Notes: a model not told the origin generated them from the sequence alone. DNA of 64,000 nt from DATKUC01 sp964577375 (GCA_964577375.1 CAZNYW010000012.1:19156-83155); one strand, 5' to 3'; shown: positions 16,026-25,189, counted from the first letter of the stretch. Numbers and translations: made by a program.

Positions 16026-17063
16026 TCAGTTTCCCGTCAGGTCGATTTCCCGTCCGGTTGCTGCAGCGTCGTCGGCCGCGAGACAGAGCTGTATCAGCCG
16101 GCGCTCGGACTCGGCGGGGTAGAAGGGGTATCCGCTGTCGATGGAACTGATGCTCTTTTCGAGAAAATCGCGCAGCTCGAAGATCTCACCCGACGTCGAG
16201 GCGATCTCTACCGGCTTCGGCGCACGGTCTTCTCCGGTCTGATGGAAAAGACTGAAAGCCGGTTTGTCGGTCCTGTCCATCGCACCCGACCAGAGCGAGC
16301 GTATCGATCCGTCCGTTCCGACGATCTCCACCACCTGGTGGTGCTCGAAACCTCCGAGCGTCTGCGCGACAACCGCGAAGCCGCCGCCGGCGAAGCGAAC
16401 GGTGGAGCCGAAGTTCTCATACATTCCCCGGCCGCCGTGACGCGAGGTTCCCCAGGCGGACACGGACAGCGGCGTCCCGCACTGCTCGAAGTACCAGAGA
16501 AGAAGATCGTAGAAATGGATGGGCTCCTCGAGGACCCAGGACCCGACCGTGTCCCTGTTGTACCGCCAGCCTCCGGCGCCGTTCCGGTAGGGGAAGCGGA
16601 AGAGGTTGAGCATCGCATACTGCGGCGTGCCGATTCCCCCCTCGTCGATGATCCGCTTGATTGCGGCCCACTGCGGCGAAACCCGCATCTCGTGGACAAT
16701 GGACAGAACCGCGCCGCTCCTTTTTGACGCGGCGATGATGGCGTCACAGTCGGAAACCGTCGGCGCCATCGGCTTTTCCAGGATCACCGGTTTGCCCGCC
16801 TCGAGTGCAGCGACCGCGATCTCCGTGTGCAGGTGGGTCGGAACGACGACATCCACAATCTCGACCGCAGGGTCCTCGATGAGCTTTCGGTAGTCGGTGT
16901 ATCCGGCTATGCCCGGATTCTCCCTCTGGGCAAGCTCGACCGATTCGCGTGAATGCGATGCGACGGCGGCGAGTCGCGCATCCGCTATCTCGCCGATCGA
17001 CTTCGCGTGAAGCCTGCCCCAGGCTCCGTAACCGACTAGTCCTACCTGCATCACCCTGCTCAT
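16026..17063 (-). CDS. Gfo/Idh/MocA family oxidoreductase
   Basis: NAD(P)-dependent sugar or polyol dehydrogenase of 345 aa. The N-terminal Rossmann fold shows GLVGYGAWG (residues 8-16), and the family EKP motif is at 96-98 (VILEKPMA). The C-terminal alpha/beta domain contains LEEPIHFYDLLLWYF, where family members place the catalytic histidine near the substrate. RBS AGGAGG lies directly before ATG 17063. It is divergent from the transporter-like gene at 17171, next to an MDR dehydrogenase and a CUT1 importer, so it likely takes part in catabolism of the imported sugar. The substrate cannot be told from the sequence. Confidence 0.9.
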   Translation of the reverse strand: MSRVMQVGLVGYGAWGRLHAKSIGEIADARLAAVASHSRESVELAQRENPGIAGYTDYRKLIEDPAVEIVDVVVPTHLHTEIAVAALEAGKPVILEKPMAPTVSDCDAIIAASKRSGAVLSIVHEMRVSPQWAAIKRIIDEGGIGTPQYAMLNLFRFPYRNGAGGWRYNRDTVGSWVLEEPIHFYDLLLWYFEQCGTPLSVSAWGTSRHGGRGMYENFGSTVRFAGGGFAVVAQTLGGFEHHQVVEIVGTDGSIRSLWSGAMDRTDKPAFSLFHQTGEDRAPKPVEIASTSGEIFELRDFLEKSISSIDSGYPFYPAESERRLIQLCLAADDAAATGREIDLTGN

Positions 17064-17170
17064 AGAACCACACCTCCTCGCGACCGCGAACTGGAGTCCG
17101 CGACATCACCATCATAGCACTGCACGGCGGACACGTATGTCGGCCGGGAAGTTCATGCTATGGTGGTGAT

Positions 17171-18550
17171 ATGACGACAGACCGTCGGCCGGCCGCGGCC
17201 GTCGAAGCGCTCTATGCCTCCTCGATGTACTGGGTCACCCTGGTGATTGTGCTCGCCGAGGCGGGGGTCGTGCGCGCTGCCCTCGAGCGGCGGCTGCTGT
17301 TCATCGGCGCAATTGTGTTTCTTGCAAGCTCGCTTGTCCGGAAGCCGGATCTGCTCTTCTGGCTCGCAATCGCGGGGCTCGCCGTCGGCCAGCTCTTCGT
17401 CGTTGTCTACGGGCTTTCGGCACAGATCTGGGCGGACAGTCTCACGGCGAACGCGGGAATACTCGTGCTCTTCGTCGCGATCCCGTTTCTTTCACTCCCG
17501 ATGAGCGACGACCGCTATCTCGATGCGGTAAGGCGCTTCCTTGGAGGTGAAACCCGCGCGGGCCGCGGCAGATTCGTGCTTCTGGCGCTGGTTCATCTGT
17601 GCATGACCGTAGTCATGAACATCGCTTCGATCCCCGCGCTGCAGAAGATGCTGCGCCGGATGGAGCTTCCGCCGCGCTACCTCGTTCGCCTCTACACGGC
17701 GGGATATGCCTCCTACATGGTTTTCTCCCCCTTCGACGGTGTCGTCAACATGGTACTGCTCATGGCTTCGGTAACCTACAGCGCCTATCTTCCGGCGGCG
17801 GTGCCGATGGTGCTCGCGATTACCGCAGTCTCGGCGTTTCTTCTTCCGCGCCGGGCTCCGGCAAGCACCGGCTCCGAAAAGGAGACAACCGCCGCCCCCG
17901 CAGCGCGCGGGAACCGCACGCTCATCGCCTTCCTTTCTCACATCCTTGTCATGATCGCACTCGTTGCGGCGGGAAATCTTCTCTTCCATTTCCGCACGCC
18001 CACGCTGATGACCGCCATCCTTATCACCCTCTACGCGCTCTTCTGGTCGGCCACGCTCGGAAAATCGAGGCGGTGGATCTCCGAATTGCGCCGGCATGCC
18101 TCACTGGTTCTGGAATACCGGCGGTTTCTCGCCTTTCTCCTTGCAATGAGCTTCTTTGGCGCCGTGCTTGCCCACACGCCCCTCAAGGGTGCGATCGGCG
18201 GATGGGTTCACTACCTCTCGGGACTTCCCCAGTATCTTATGCTTCTCGCCATCGTCGCCGTGACGCTGCTTCTGAGCCTCGCAGGGGTTCACATGATGAT
18301 CGTGGTCACCGCCCTGGGCTTTGTGGTGTCGCCCGCGTCGCTCGGTCTCACCGCACCGGCCTACGCGCTCTTTCTGCTGACCTGCTGGTATGTGGCTATG
18401 TCGGTATCGCCCTTCGTGCCGTTTACAGCGGTGGTCTCAGAGGCGGTTGCTGAGCGGCCCCTCTCGGTGTCCGTCCGGCACAATCCGCTTTTTGCCGCGG
18501 TCATGCTCGTGTCCGGCCCGGCGGTCGTGCTTCTCGCAAATATCATGTAG
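17171..18550 (+). CDS. Polytopic membrane protein, ion-transporter-superfamily-like
   Basis: A 459-aa protein with 11 or 12 hydrophobic helices and a hydrophilic loop near residue 235, a layout seen in secondary transporters. The late segment LLLSLAGVHMMIVVTALGFVVSP, a helix broken by small residues, resembles the hairpin regions of the IT superfamily (ArsB, NhaD, DctM), but I cannot assign a family. RBS GGTGGTG precedes ATG 17171. The MDR dehydrogenase gene starts 10 bases after its stop, so the two are probably co-transcribed. Transport of an organic acid or sugar acid is a guess from context. Confidence 0.65.
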   Translation: MTTDRRPAAAVEALYASSMYWVTLVIVLAEAGVVRAALERRLLFIGAIVFLASSLVRKPDLLFWLAIAGLAVGQLFVVVYGLSAQIWADSLTANAGILVLFVAIPFLSLPMSDDRYLDAVRRFLGGETRAGRGRFVLLALVHLCMTVVMNIASIPALQKMLRRMELPPRYLVRLYTAGYASYMVFSPFDGVVNMVLLMASVTYSAYLPAAVPMVLAITAVSAFLLPRRAPASTGSEKETTAAPAARGNRTLIAFLSHILVMIALVAAGNLLFHFRTPTLMTAILITLYALFWSATLGKSRRWISELRRHASLVLEYRRFLAFLLAMSFFGAVLAHTPLKGAIGGWVHYLSGLPQYLMLLAIVAVTLLLSLAGVHMMIVVTALGFVVSPASLGLTAPAYALFLLTCWYVAMSVSPFVPFTAVVSEAVAERPLSVSVRHNPLFAAVMLVSGPAVVLLANIM

Positions 18551-18559
18551 GAGGATTCC

Positions 18560-19621
18560 ATGTCGCGGAAAAGGGAAGACCCGACGCAGGTGATATTCAC
18601 TGCCGAGAATGTCGCGGAGCTCCTTCCGGCTCCGGATCGAAGGCCTCTCTCCCCAGGCGAGATGCGCCTCGAGACTCTCTACTCGCTCATAAGTCCGGGT
18701 ACCGAGCTCTCGTGGTACTCAGGCGTCCAGCGCGAGGTAGCCGGATCGAAGTTCGGCTACCCGGTCTATCCCGGCTACTGCAATGTCGCGCGGGTCGTCG
18801 AAACCGGGGCTGAGGTCGACGGATTCGAGGCCGGTGACCTCGTGGTGAACGGTGCCCCGCACGTGTCGGAGCTCGTGGTCGACCCTTCGCCCCTGCTCGA
18901 GTTCTCGCATCAGGACCTTCGAAAACCGCTCGCTAAATATCCGGCGAACGCCTCGCTCGAGCTCGCGCCGCTGGCAAAGATGGTGGAGATAGCGCTGACG
19001 GCAGAACGTGTTGCCGGATGCCGGCTCGGCGACCGCGTAGTAGTGGTAGGGCAGGGGATGATCGGCAATCTTGCGGCGCAGCTTCTCACGCTTTCGGGAG
19101 CGGAGGTGCTTGCGGTCGACACCTCCGACCGGCGCCTCGAGCTGTCGGGAGCCTGCGGCATCGGCCGCAGGGTCAATCCGCAGAGGGAGGACATCGCGAA
19201 GCTGGTTTCCGACTGGACCGACGGGCGCGGCGCAGACGTCACCGTCGAAAGTATCGGGAACGCACGGCTGATCCTCGATGCGGCCGAATACACCCGACCG
19301 CGCGGCAGGATCATCATGCTCGGTACCCCGCGAAGACGAGTGGAGATGAATCCTGCGCCCGACCTCTGGCAGGCGCACATGAAGGGCATCGAGATTACGG
19401 GCGCGCTGCGCTGTCAGTTCTACCCGCTCTATCCAGCTTCATTCGAGCGGCGATCGGTGCTGAACGACCTCGAGCTTGCCGTCGAACTGATCAGCTCCCG
19501 AAGGCTCATCGTCGAGCCCTTCATCACCGGCCGTTACCCGCCGGAATCCTGCCAGGAGGCCTACCGGCATCTGGTCGAGGCGGGTGACCGTGCGATGGGC
19601 CTGCTCTTCGACTGGAGCTGA
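18560..19621 (+). CDS. Medium-chain dehydrogenase/reductase (zinc-free MDR type)
   Basis: A 353-aa oxidoreductase with a GroES-like N-terminal domain and a Rossmann domain starting at VVVVGQGMIGN (glycines at 164-169). The catalytic-zinc cysteine and the four structural-zinc cysteines of alcohol dehydrogenases are not in their expected places (SPGTELSWYSG instead of a C-G-x-D motif), so it probably acts without zinc or on an unusual substrate. RBS AGGAGG lies before ATG 18560. It sits between a membrane transporter-like gene and a CUT1 sugar importer, which suggests oxidation of a sugar or polyol. Confidence 0.82.
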   Translation: MSRKREDPTQVIFTAENVAELLPAPDRRPLSPGEMRLETLYSLISPGTELSWYSGVQREVAGSKFGYPVYPGYCNVARVVETGAEVDGFEAGDLVVNGAPHVSELVVDPSPLLEFSHQDLRKPLAKYPANASLELAPLAKMVEIALTAERVAGCRLGDRVVVVGQGMIGNLAAQLLTLSGAEVLAVDTSDRRLELSGACGIGRRVNPQREDIAKLVSDWTDGRGADVTVESIGNARLILDAAEYTRPRGRIIMLGTPRRRVEMNPAPDLWQAHMKGIEITGALRCQFYPLYPASFERRSVLNDLELAVELISSRRLIVEPFITGRYPPESCQEAYRHLVEAGDRAMGLLFDWS

Positions 19622-19655
19622 CGCGGCGCGTCGGCCTGCCTCGGCCATACGTGAG

Positions 19656-19684
19656 TTGACAGTCCGGAATTCCAGGTTTATAGT
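19656..19684 (+). promoter_or_regulatory. Consensus-like sigma-70 promoter of the second CUT1 operon
   Basis: TTGACA (19656-19661) and TATAGT (19679-19684) with the ideal 17-base spacer, about 35 bases upstream of the binding-protein start codon. A T-run follows the -10, and AAGGAGG lies before the ATG. Confidence 0.8.
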
Positions 19685-19725
19685 TTTTTTTAGTAAGTAA
19701 ATAATTCCCAAAGGAGGACTGCAAG

Positions 19726-21012
19726 ATGAAAGGAAACGTACGCTGGCTGCTGTTTTCCGTTCTCGTTTTTGCCGTCGCGGTCGGTACCGCCTGGGCCGGG
19801 GGGTCCAGCGAGAGTGCCTCGGGCGCCCAGGGACCCAAGAGCATCACCGTTCTGACCTGGAACCTGCCTCACTACGCCGATTCAATCAACGGCTGGATCA
19901 GCGAGTTCGAGGGCGCCAACAAGGGCGTCACCGTGACCTGGGTGGACAAGAAGGGTACCGAGCTTCCCACCTACTACCAGACCCAGCTCGCAGCCGGCAC
20001 GCCGCCGGACGTCGTCGACATCCAGGGTGCGCTCTGGTACCAGTACGCGGCAAACGGAACGTTCATGGACCTTACTTCCCGCTTCCAGAAAGATGCGGAC
20101 ATGAAGAACCGGTTCGAGCCGAATATCCTGAAGGCTGCATCGATGTACGACGGGAAGTACTTCATGGTCCCGTTCTACACCCCGTCCACGGTGCTGTTCT
20201 ATAACAAGCCGATGTTCAAGGACGCCGGCATCACGAGCCCGCCGACGACGATGGCCGAGCTCGTCGCGGACGCGAAGAAGCTCACCCACGGCAACGTGAG
20301 CGGGTTCATCACTCTCAATTTCGACTGGCTCTACTGGCCGCTTTTCCGCGCGAACGGCGTCGAGATCCTGAACGCCGACGGTACCAAGGCCGCCTTCAAC
20401 ACCCCGGCCGCGGTGCAGACGCTCAAGACGCTCGCAGATCTCACCGCATCCGGCGTCATTTCGAAGGTCTCCTGGACGGGCCGCTGGGTCGAGCCGAACG
20501 GCGAGTTCGGCGCTGGAAACGCGGCCATGCTCAACGCACATCTGCCGGCGCTCAAGGCCTTCGAGTCGCAGAGCAAGTGGGCGAACGATCAGACCGTCGG
20601 CGTGGCAGCCTTCCCGGGCAAGTGGTCGGTGCCCAACTATCACGGCTTCGGCATCGCTGCTAAGTCGAAGTACCCGGACGTCGCGTGGAACTTCGTGAAG
20701 CTCATCACCAACGACAAATGGGCCAAGAACGCCGCAACCGTGCTCGGGACGCTGAGCGGCAACTCGGTTGCCGACAACGCGCTGATAAACGATCCGAGCT
20801 TCGCCAAGGACAATCCGGTGGTTGCCGAAAGCTTCAAGGTGGACCTCTCTGAGGCGGGAAATCTCACGGGTATCACCCGTACGCCGAAAGACGCCCAGAT
20901 CAAGGACGCGGTCTACTCGAACATCCAGAAAGCACTCTTCGGACAGGTGTCTGCGGAGAAGGCGCTCGCCGATGCCGAGGCCTCCGTCAATCAAATTCTC
21001 GCTGGACAATAG
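19726..21012 (+). CDS. Sugar ABC transporter, CUT1 solute-binding protein
   Basis: A 428-aa exported binding protein of family SBP_bac_1. The signal peptide ends TAWA before GGSSESASG, the spirochaete-style mature N-terminus. The core contains WISEFEGANKGVTVTWVD and QTQLAAGTPPDVVDIQG, typical of this fold. It has its own strong promoter and is followed by a perfect hairpin before two permease genes, so it should be the most abundant product of the operon. No ATPase gene is in the operon. The ligand is unknown; neighbouring dehydrogenases and an aldo/keto reductase point to a sugar or polyol. Confidence 0.9.
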   Translation: MKGNVRWLLFSVLVFAVAVGTAWAGGSSESASGAQGPKSITVLTWNLPHYADSINGWISEFEGANKGVTVTWVDKKGTELPTYYQTQLAAGTPPDVVDIQGALWYQYAANGTFMDLTSRFQKDADMKNRFEPNILKAASMYDGKYFMVPFYTPSTVLFYNKPMFKDAGITSPPTTMAELVADAKKLTHGNVSGFITLNFDWLYWPLFRANGVEILNADGTKAAFNTPAAVQTLKTLADLTASGVISKVSWTGRWVEPNGEFGAGNAAMLNAHLPALKAFESQSKWANDQTVGVAAFPGKWSVPNYHGFGIAAKSKYPDVAWNFVKLITNDKWAKNAATVLGTLSGNSVADNALINDPSFAKDNPVVAESFKVDLSEAGNLTGITRTPKDAQIKDAVYSNIQKALFGQVSAEKALADAEASVNQILAGQ

Positions 21013-21037
21013 GTCTCACCTGATACAACAATGAACA

Positions 21038-21062
21038 GTGCGCCGGCGTCACGCCGGCGCAC
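21038..21062 (+). terminator. Perfect GC hairpin between binding-protein and permease genes
   Basis: GTGCGCCGGCG (21038-21048), loop TCA, CGCCGGCGCAC (21052-21062). Eleven perfect pairs, no following T-run. Same position as the hairpins after the other ABC binding-protein genes in the window. Confidence 0.75.
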
Positions 21063-21080
21063 CGATCTTCCGGAGGATGC

Positions 21081-21989
21081 ATGGCGATACTGGCCCGGCA
21101 GCGGCGACGGTCGCGCTCTCTCATGATAATCGTGCTCCTCGCACCCTCACTGATCGTGTTCTTTCTCTACCGCGCGGTCCCGATTATCTGGAATCTTGTT
21201 CTTTCTTTCGAAAAGTGGAATTTCGTCGATGTTCCGAAGTTCGTCGGCATCGCGAACTACGCGAAGATCTTTGCGGACCCGATCTTCTGGGAAAGCTTCA
21301 AGAATACGGTTCTCTACTTCTTCGGTGGCTCGCCGATCGCGATTGTTCTCGCGCTCGGGCTGAGCCTTCTTGTGAACAAGCCGCTCAAGGGGCGCAACCT
21401 CTACCGGGCCCTCATCTTTCTTCCCTATCCGATTACACCGGTCGCTATCGCCATCATCTGGAAGTGGCTCTACGACGACAAGGTGGGGCTTATCAACTTC
21501 ATTCTGCGGTCGCTCGGCCTCACGAAAGAGGGGATAGGATTTCTCAGCAATTTCACCTGGGCGCTGCCTTCGGTAATCTTCACTACCATCTGGCAGGTGC
21601 TCGGCTACTTCGTGATCATCATGCTTTCCGGTCTGCAAACCATACCGGACGAGCTTTACGAATCGGCCGAGCTCGACGGGGCAAGCGCGGCACAGCGCCT
21701 CTGGTCAATCACGCTTCCGCTGATCCGTCCGACCATCTTTCTCTGCTTCATTGTGGGCATCATCAACTCCTTCACCACCTTCGATGTGATCTACATCATG
21801 ACAAACGGGGGCCCGGGGCACGCAACCGAGATTCTGGTCACCTACATCTACAAGAATGCATTCACCTTCAATCAGATAGGCGCGGCAGCGGCGATGACGC
21901 TCGTGATGTTCGTTTTCCTTCTTGTCATAACGGCCGTCTCGAACAGAGTTTCCGGGGGAGAAGCCGGCGGGGTGAACTACTATGAATAG
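21081..21989 (+). CDS. Sugar ABC transporter permease, MalF type
   Basis: A 302-aa permease with six membrane helices and a basic N-terminus (RQRRRSRS) before helix one. The ATPase-docking loop is PDELYESAELDGASAAQRLWSITLP (about residues 190-214). The NGGPGHATEILVTYIYKNAF segment after the loop is characteristic of MalF-type CUT1 permeases. RBS GGAGG precedes ATG 21081. The stop codon overlaps the start of the MalG-type gene by eight bases, so the two are translationally coupled. Confidence 0.9.
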   Translation: MAILARQRRRSRSLMIIVLLAPSLIVFFLYRAVPIIWNLVLSFEKWNFVDVPKFVGIANYAKIFADPIFWESFKNTVLYFFGGSPIAIVLALGLSLLVNKPLKGRNLYRALIFLPYPITPVAIAIIWKWLYDDKVGLINFILRSLGLTKEGIGFLSNFTWALPSVIFTTIWQVLGYFVIIMLSGLQTIPDELYESAELDGASAAQRLWSITLPLIRPTIFLCFIVGIINSFTTFDVIYIMTNGGPGHATEILVTYIYKNAFTFNQIGAAAAMTLVMFVFLLVITAVSNRVSGGEAGGVNYYE

Positions 21990-22800
21990 GAAAAGCGTTG
22001 TCCGGTTTGTCGATCACCTGGTTCTCGTGCTTGTCAGCATCGTAATGATCGTTCCCATCTACTGGGTGCTCAAGACCAGCCTCACGGGGGAGAACCTCTT
22101 CAACTATCCCCCCTCCCTCATTCCGAAGAATCCGAACATCTACTACTTCGTCGATGTGTATTACTGGATTCCATTCCTGAGATACTTCTTCAACAGCGTT
22201 TTCGTCTCGCTCATCGTTGTGCTGGCGAACATCCTGTTCAACGCGATGGCCGCCTACGCGTTGCGGTTCAAATTCCCCGGGAAGAAGCTGCTCATCGTCA
22301 CCTATCTTGGTCTGATGATGATACCCTTCCAGGCAACCATCATTCCCGCGTTCCTGCTTACCAAGTACATGGGCATGCTCAACAGCTACATCGGCCTCGC
22401 GTTTCCGCTCGCCTCGACGATCATCAATATCTTCGTGCTCAAGGCAGCGTTCGATGCGATTCCGGGCTCGCTTTTCGATGCGGCGCTCATCGACGGCATG
22501 AAGGAGTGGCGGATCCTGTTTAAAATCTATATTCCACTGTCCAAACCCGCAGTCGCGACCAACATCATCCTCACCTTCGTTTGGTCGTGGAACAACTTCA
22601 TCTGGCCGCTCATCATCATATCCAACAAGGACATGCAGACGCTGCCGCTCGGCCTTTCGACCTTCCTAAGCTACTTCGAAAACACGAGCGGGCAGATGTA
22701 CGCGTTCGTCATCATGGTCATCGCGCCGATCATCCTGGTCTTCTTCATGAACCAGAAGCGATTCATAAGCGGCATGATAAGCGGAGCCGTCAAGGGATGA
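21982..22800 (+). CDS. Sugar ABC transporter permease, MalG type
   Basis: A 272-aa permease with six membrane helices. The docking loop reads PGSLFDAALIDGMKEWRILFKIYIP (about residues 157-181), a slightly divergent EAA motif with Asp-Ala-Ala. It closes with KRFISGMISGAVKG, the common end of MalG proteins. It overlaps the upstream permease by eight bases, and its TGA overlaps the ATG of the small beta-domain protein (ATGA), so three genes are coupled in series. Confidence 0.9.
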   Translation: MNRKSVVRFVDHLVLVLVSIVMIVPIYWVLKTSLTGENLFNYPPSLIPKNPNIYYFVDVYYWIPFLRYFFNSVFVSLIVVLANILFNAMAAYALRFKFPGKKLLIVTYLGLMMIPFQATIIPAFLLTKYMGMLNSYIGLAFPLASTIINIFVLKAAFDAIPGSLFDAALIDGMKEWRILFKIYIPLSKPAVATNIILTFVWSWNNFIWPLIIISNKDMQTLPLGLSTFLSYFENTSGQMYAFVIMVIAPIILVFFMNQKRFISGMISGAVKG

Positions 22801-23192
22801 AGCTCGTAAAATCGATCGGAGACGTCATTCGCGGCAGCATCGCCAACTCCATCGTGATCTTCGTAATCGTTGCCGCGCTCGTCGGATGGCTGGTGTTCGT
22901 CAACCTGAATAACGACGGCGTGATCACAGGAAGGGTGGTGGACTCAACCGGCAGCCCGGTTGCCGACGCGCGGGTGCTCGTCCGTGAAAAGACGCTCCAG
23001 CTCATCAAGCCGCCCGTCGGCACGGACACCGACGCCAACGGCGTCTTCCGCTTCAAAGACATGAAGATAATCGAGTTTCTGATTTCGGCAAGGAAGGACG
23101 GTTACACGAGCCCCGAGCCTGTGCACTACCATCTCTATTTCAAAGGCGAGCACTTCAAGGTGCCGAAGCCTCTGGTTCTGACGAAGGAGTAG
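22797..23192 (+). CDS. Small membrane-anchored carboxypeptidase-regulatory-like (beta-sandwich) protein
   Basis: A 131-aa protein with one N-terminal membrane helix (about residues 16-37) and an extracytoplasmic domain of the CarboxypepD_reg/transthyretin-like type: GVITGRVVDSTGSPVADARVLV opens the sandwich and TDANGVFRFKDM is the typical second motif. The start ATG overlaps the stop codon of the MalG-type permease. Such a domain is not a standard part of a CUT1 importer, so it may present or capture ligand, or stabilise the binding protein at the membrane (inference). A hairpin follows its stop codon, making it the last gene of the operon. Confidence 0.75.
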   Translation: MKLVKSIGDVIRGSIANSIVIFVIVAALVGWLVFVNLNNDGVITGRVVDSTGSPVADARVLVREKTLQLIKPPVGTDTDANGVFRFKDMKIIEFLISARKDGYTSPEPVHYHLYFKGEHFKVPKPLVLTKE

Positions 23193-23215
23193 GACGTCGG
23201 CCGCCCACGGCTTCA

Positions 23216-23234
23216 GGCGCCGGTTCCCGGCGCC
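23216..23234. terminator. Hairpin between convergent operons
   Basis: GGCGCCGG (23216-23223), loop TTC, CCGGCGCC (23227-23234). It lies three bases past the stop of the minus-strand aldo/keto reductase gene and 24 bases past the plus-strand operon. No T-run on either side. Confidence 0.55.
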
Positions 23235-23236
23235 CT

Positions 23237-24226
23237 CTACCGGCGCTCCATCACCTGCTCGATTTCCGCCATCACCTCCGCCGGGAGGGGACCGTGACGG
23301 AGGGCTCCTGCGTTTTCTTCCACCTGCTCGACGGTTCTGAACCCCGGGATCGGAATGGTCCGTTCGCTTCTCGCCCAGAGCCAGCCGAGGGCGCCCTGAA
23401 CTAAAGTCCGGCCGTCCGACATCAGAAGCTCGCGCAGCTTTTCCAGCCTCTCGAGAAGCCTCTGGTTCGGCGTTCCGCCGCTGAAATAGGTCATCCAATC
23501 AGGGCTTTTCTCGCCGCGCACGTCGTTGGCGGGCAGGCTGGCGCCCCGGGAGTATTTCCCGCTCAGCAGCCCCATCGCAAGGGGGGCGCGATTGATGCTT
23601 GCGATGCGGCGCGCCTCGCAGAGCTGCACGATGGCGGGCGCATCGTTGAAGACGTTCATCTGGTGCTGCACTGCCGCGCAGTGGCCGCCGTCGGCGAAAA
23701 GGCGCGCGCGCTCGGCATCGTCGGTGCTCCACGCGTAGGCGCGGATCTTACCGGCACGGACCAGATCGTCGAGGGTGTCGCGCACCTCCACTGCCCGTTC
23801 GATGTCGTAGCCGTTGAGGTGAAACTGGTAGAGATCGATGTAGTCGCTGCCGAGCCGCTTCAGGGAGGCTTCGCAGGCCTGACGGATGTATCCGGAGGAG
23901 GCATCCTCGCCGGTGATCTGCCGCCTGCTCTCATCGAATACGTTTCCGAACTTGGTTGCGACGACGACCTTCGAACGGTCGGTCCCGAGAGCCTTTGCAA
24001 GCACCTTTTCGCTGTGACCGGTGCCGTAGACATCTGCGGTGTCGAAGAACGTCACCCCGAGCTCCAGGGCGCGCCGAATTGCCGCCACCGACTGCCCGTC
24101 GTCGACATCCCCCCAGCCTACGGCATCTTCACCGCGCCAGAACGGACCACCGATGGCCCAGCAGCCCAGACCCATCGCGCTGACCTTTACCGAAAGCTTT
24201 CCAAGTGTGCGTTGACCTTCCCACAT
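23237..24226 (-). CDS. Aldo/keto reductase
   Basis: NAD(P)H-dependent (alpha/beta)8 oxidoreductase of 329 aa. The catalytic tetrad is complete: Asp62 and Tyr67 in FDTADVYGTGHSE, Lys92 in ATKFG and His136 in LYQFHLN. The order and length match the AKR class acting on sugars and aldehydes, similar to proteins annotated as L-glyceraldehyde 3-phosphate or YccK-like reductases. It lies 84 bases downstream of a phosphoesterase lipoprotein gene in the same direction. The sugar operon converges on it from the other side. The substrate is not evident. Confidence 0.9.
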   Translation of the reverse strand: MWEGQRTLGKLSVKVSAMGLGCWAIGGPFWRGEDAVGWGDVDDGQSVAAIRRALELGVTFFDTADVYGTGHSEKVLAKALGTDRSKVVVATKFGNVFDESRRQITGEDASSGYIRQACEASLKRLGSDYIDLYQFHLNGYDIERAVEVRDTLDDLVRAGKIRAYAWSTDDAERARLFADGGHCAAVQHQMNVFNDAPAIVQLCEARRIASINRAPLAMGLLSGKYSRGASLPANDVRGEKSPDWMTYFSGGTPNQRLLERLEKLRELLMSDGRTLVQGALGWLWARSERTIPIPGFRTVEQVEENAGALRHGPLPAEVMAEIEQVMERR

Positions 24227-24310
24227 GAGTCCATGATATCGGCTGGGAGGAGAGCTCGCAACCGGCTGATGACCGCGAGTGCTTTCGCGACCGTCACTAC
24301 GCCGGCAACA

Positions 24311-25147
24311 TCAGTTCCAGACGCCGGCGAGCGGCGACCGCTGCGCGGAAATGCCGAGCGGTGAAAGGCCGAAAATCGCTTCGACGGTTCGAAGCAGCGA
24401 GTAGTGATCGAAGTAGCCCGAGTAGACCGAGCCGACAGGGACGTGCGCGCCGGCGAAAAGGGTGAGTATCGGCGTGGTGGAGACCGGCTCGGACCCGGGG
24501 CCTTCGTCAAAGGTCAGGACGAAGAGGCTGTTGTGATCCTTTGCCCATCGGACGTAGCCGTCCATGTTCGCACGCAGCCAGGAATCGGCTGCCGCCGGCG
24601 AGCCGTCGTGCATGTCGTTCTGGAGGTCGGGAACGACGATTGCCACGCTCGGAAGCGCGCTGAAATCGGACGGGAAGTCGGTGAAGGGCATGTTCACCCT
24701 GTCCGGTGTATTGGTGAAGGCGGCCCACGGTGCGTGCTTGCGCATGTAGGCGTTGAAGGCGTCGCCGCGGTAGCCGACCGCCGGGAGCCCCTGCGAATAG
24801 CCGCCGAAGGTGTAGCCCCTGTCGATGAGCGAGTTGCAGAGGTTCGGCCCGGTCAGGTCATAGTGGCCGTCGTCGGTTATGCCGTGCTGAGACCCTGCGA
24901 AGAGGGCGATGTAATTCGGCTCGCTCGGGTGGGTCACCGCGTGTGAGTTGGTCAGCAGGAGGCCCTGCCGGATGAGCGAGGCGATCCAGGGCTCGGCTTC
25001 TACCTGCGCGGCAGAATGATTCTCCTCGATTACGATGACGACGTGGTCAAACGCGGGAACGTCAACGGCGGAAGCGGAACTGCATCCGGCGAGGAGAAGA
25101 ACCAGGCCCGCGGCGAGCACGGGCGGGTAGATCATTTTCTTCATCAT
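24311..25147 (-). CDS. Phosphoesterase-family (acid phosphatase AcpA-like) lipoprotein
   Basis: A 278-aa exported phosphoesterase (PF04185 type: AcpA, phospholipase C, acid phosphatases). The signal peptide ends LLLAGC, so Cys21 is probably lipidated. The active-site strand is FDHVVIVIEENHS with the metal-binding Glu-Glu-Asn, followed by HPSEPNYIALFAGS, VVPDLQNDMHDG and LTFDEGPGSE, the metal ligands of the alkaline-phosphatase-like fold. It is shorter than phospholipase C enzymes, which fits a small acid phosphatase. It probably sits on the periplasmic face of a membrane. The RND pump gene upstream is in the same direction, 42 bases away. Confidence 0.88.
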   Translation of the reverse strand: MMKKMIYPPVLAAGLVLLLAGCSSASAVDVPAFDHVVIVIEENHSAAQVEAEPWIASLIRQGLLLTNSHAVTHPSEPNYIALFAGSQHGITDDGHYDLTGPNLCNSLIDRGYTFGGYSQGLPAVGYRGDAFNAYMRKHAPWAAFTNTPDRVNMPFTDFPSDFSALPSVAIVVPDLQNDMHDGSPAAADSWLRANMDGYVRWAKDHNSLFVLTFDEGPGSEPVSTTPILTLFAGAHVPVGSVYSGYFDHYSLLRTVEAIFGLSPLGISAQRSPLAGVWN

Positions 25148-25160
25148 GCAGGCATACCGC

Positions 25161-25187
25161 GACCGGTTGGTCTTCGCATTGCCGGTC
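25161..25187 (-). terminator. Possible weak terminator after the RND operon
   Basis: GACCGG (25161-25166) and CCGGTC (25182-25187) can pair around a 15-base loop, directly after the RND pump stop codon. The long loop and missing T-run make this weak; read-through into the phosphoesterase gene is possible. Confidence 0.25.
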
Positions 25188-25189
25188 CG

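Noticed and set aside
19882..21009. Long minus-strand frame (375 codons) opposite the CUT1 binding-protein gene
   Set aside because: Composition is that of a complementary-strand shadow; the plus-strand gene has promoter, RBS, signal peptide and family motifs.
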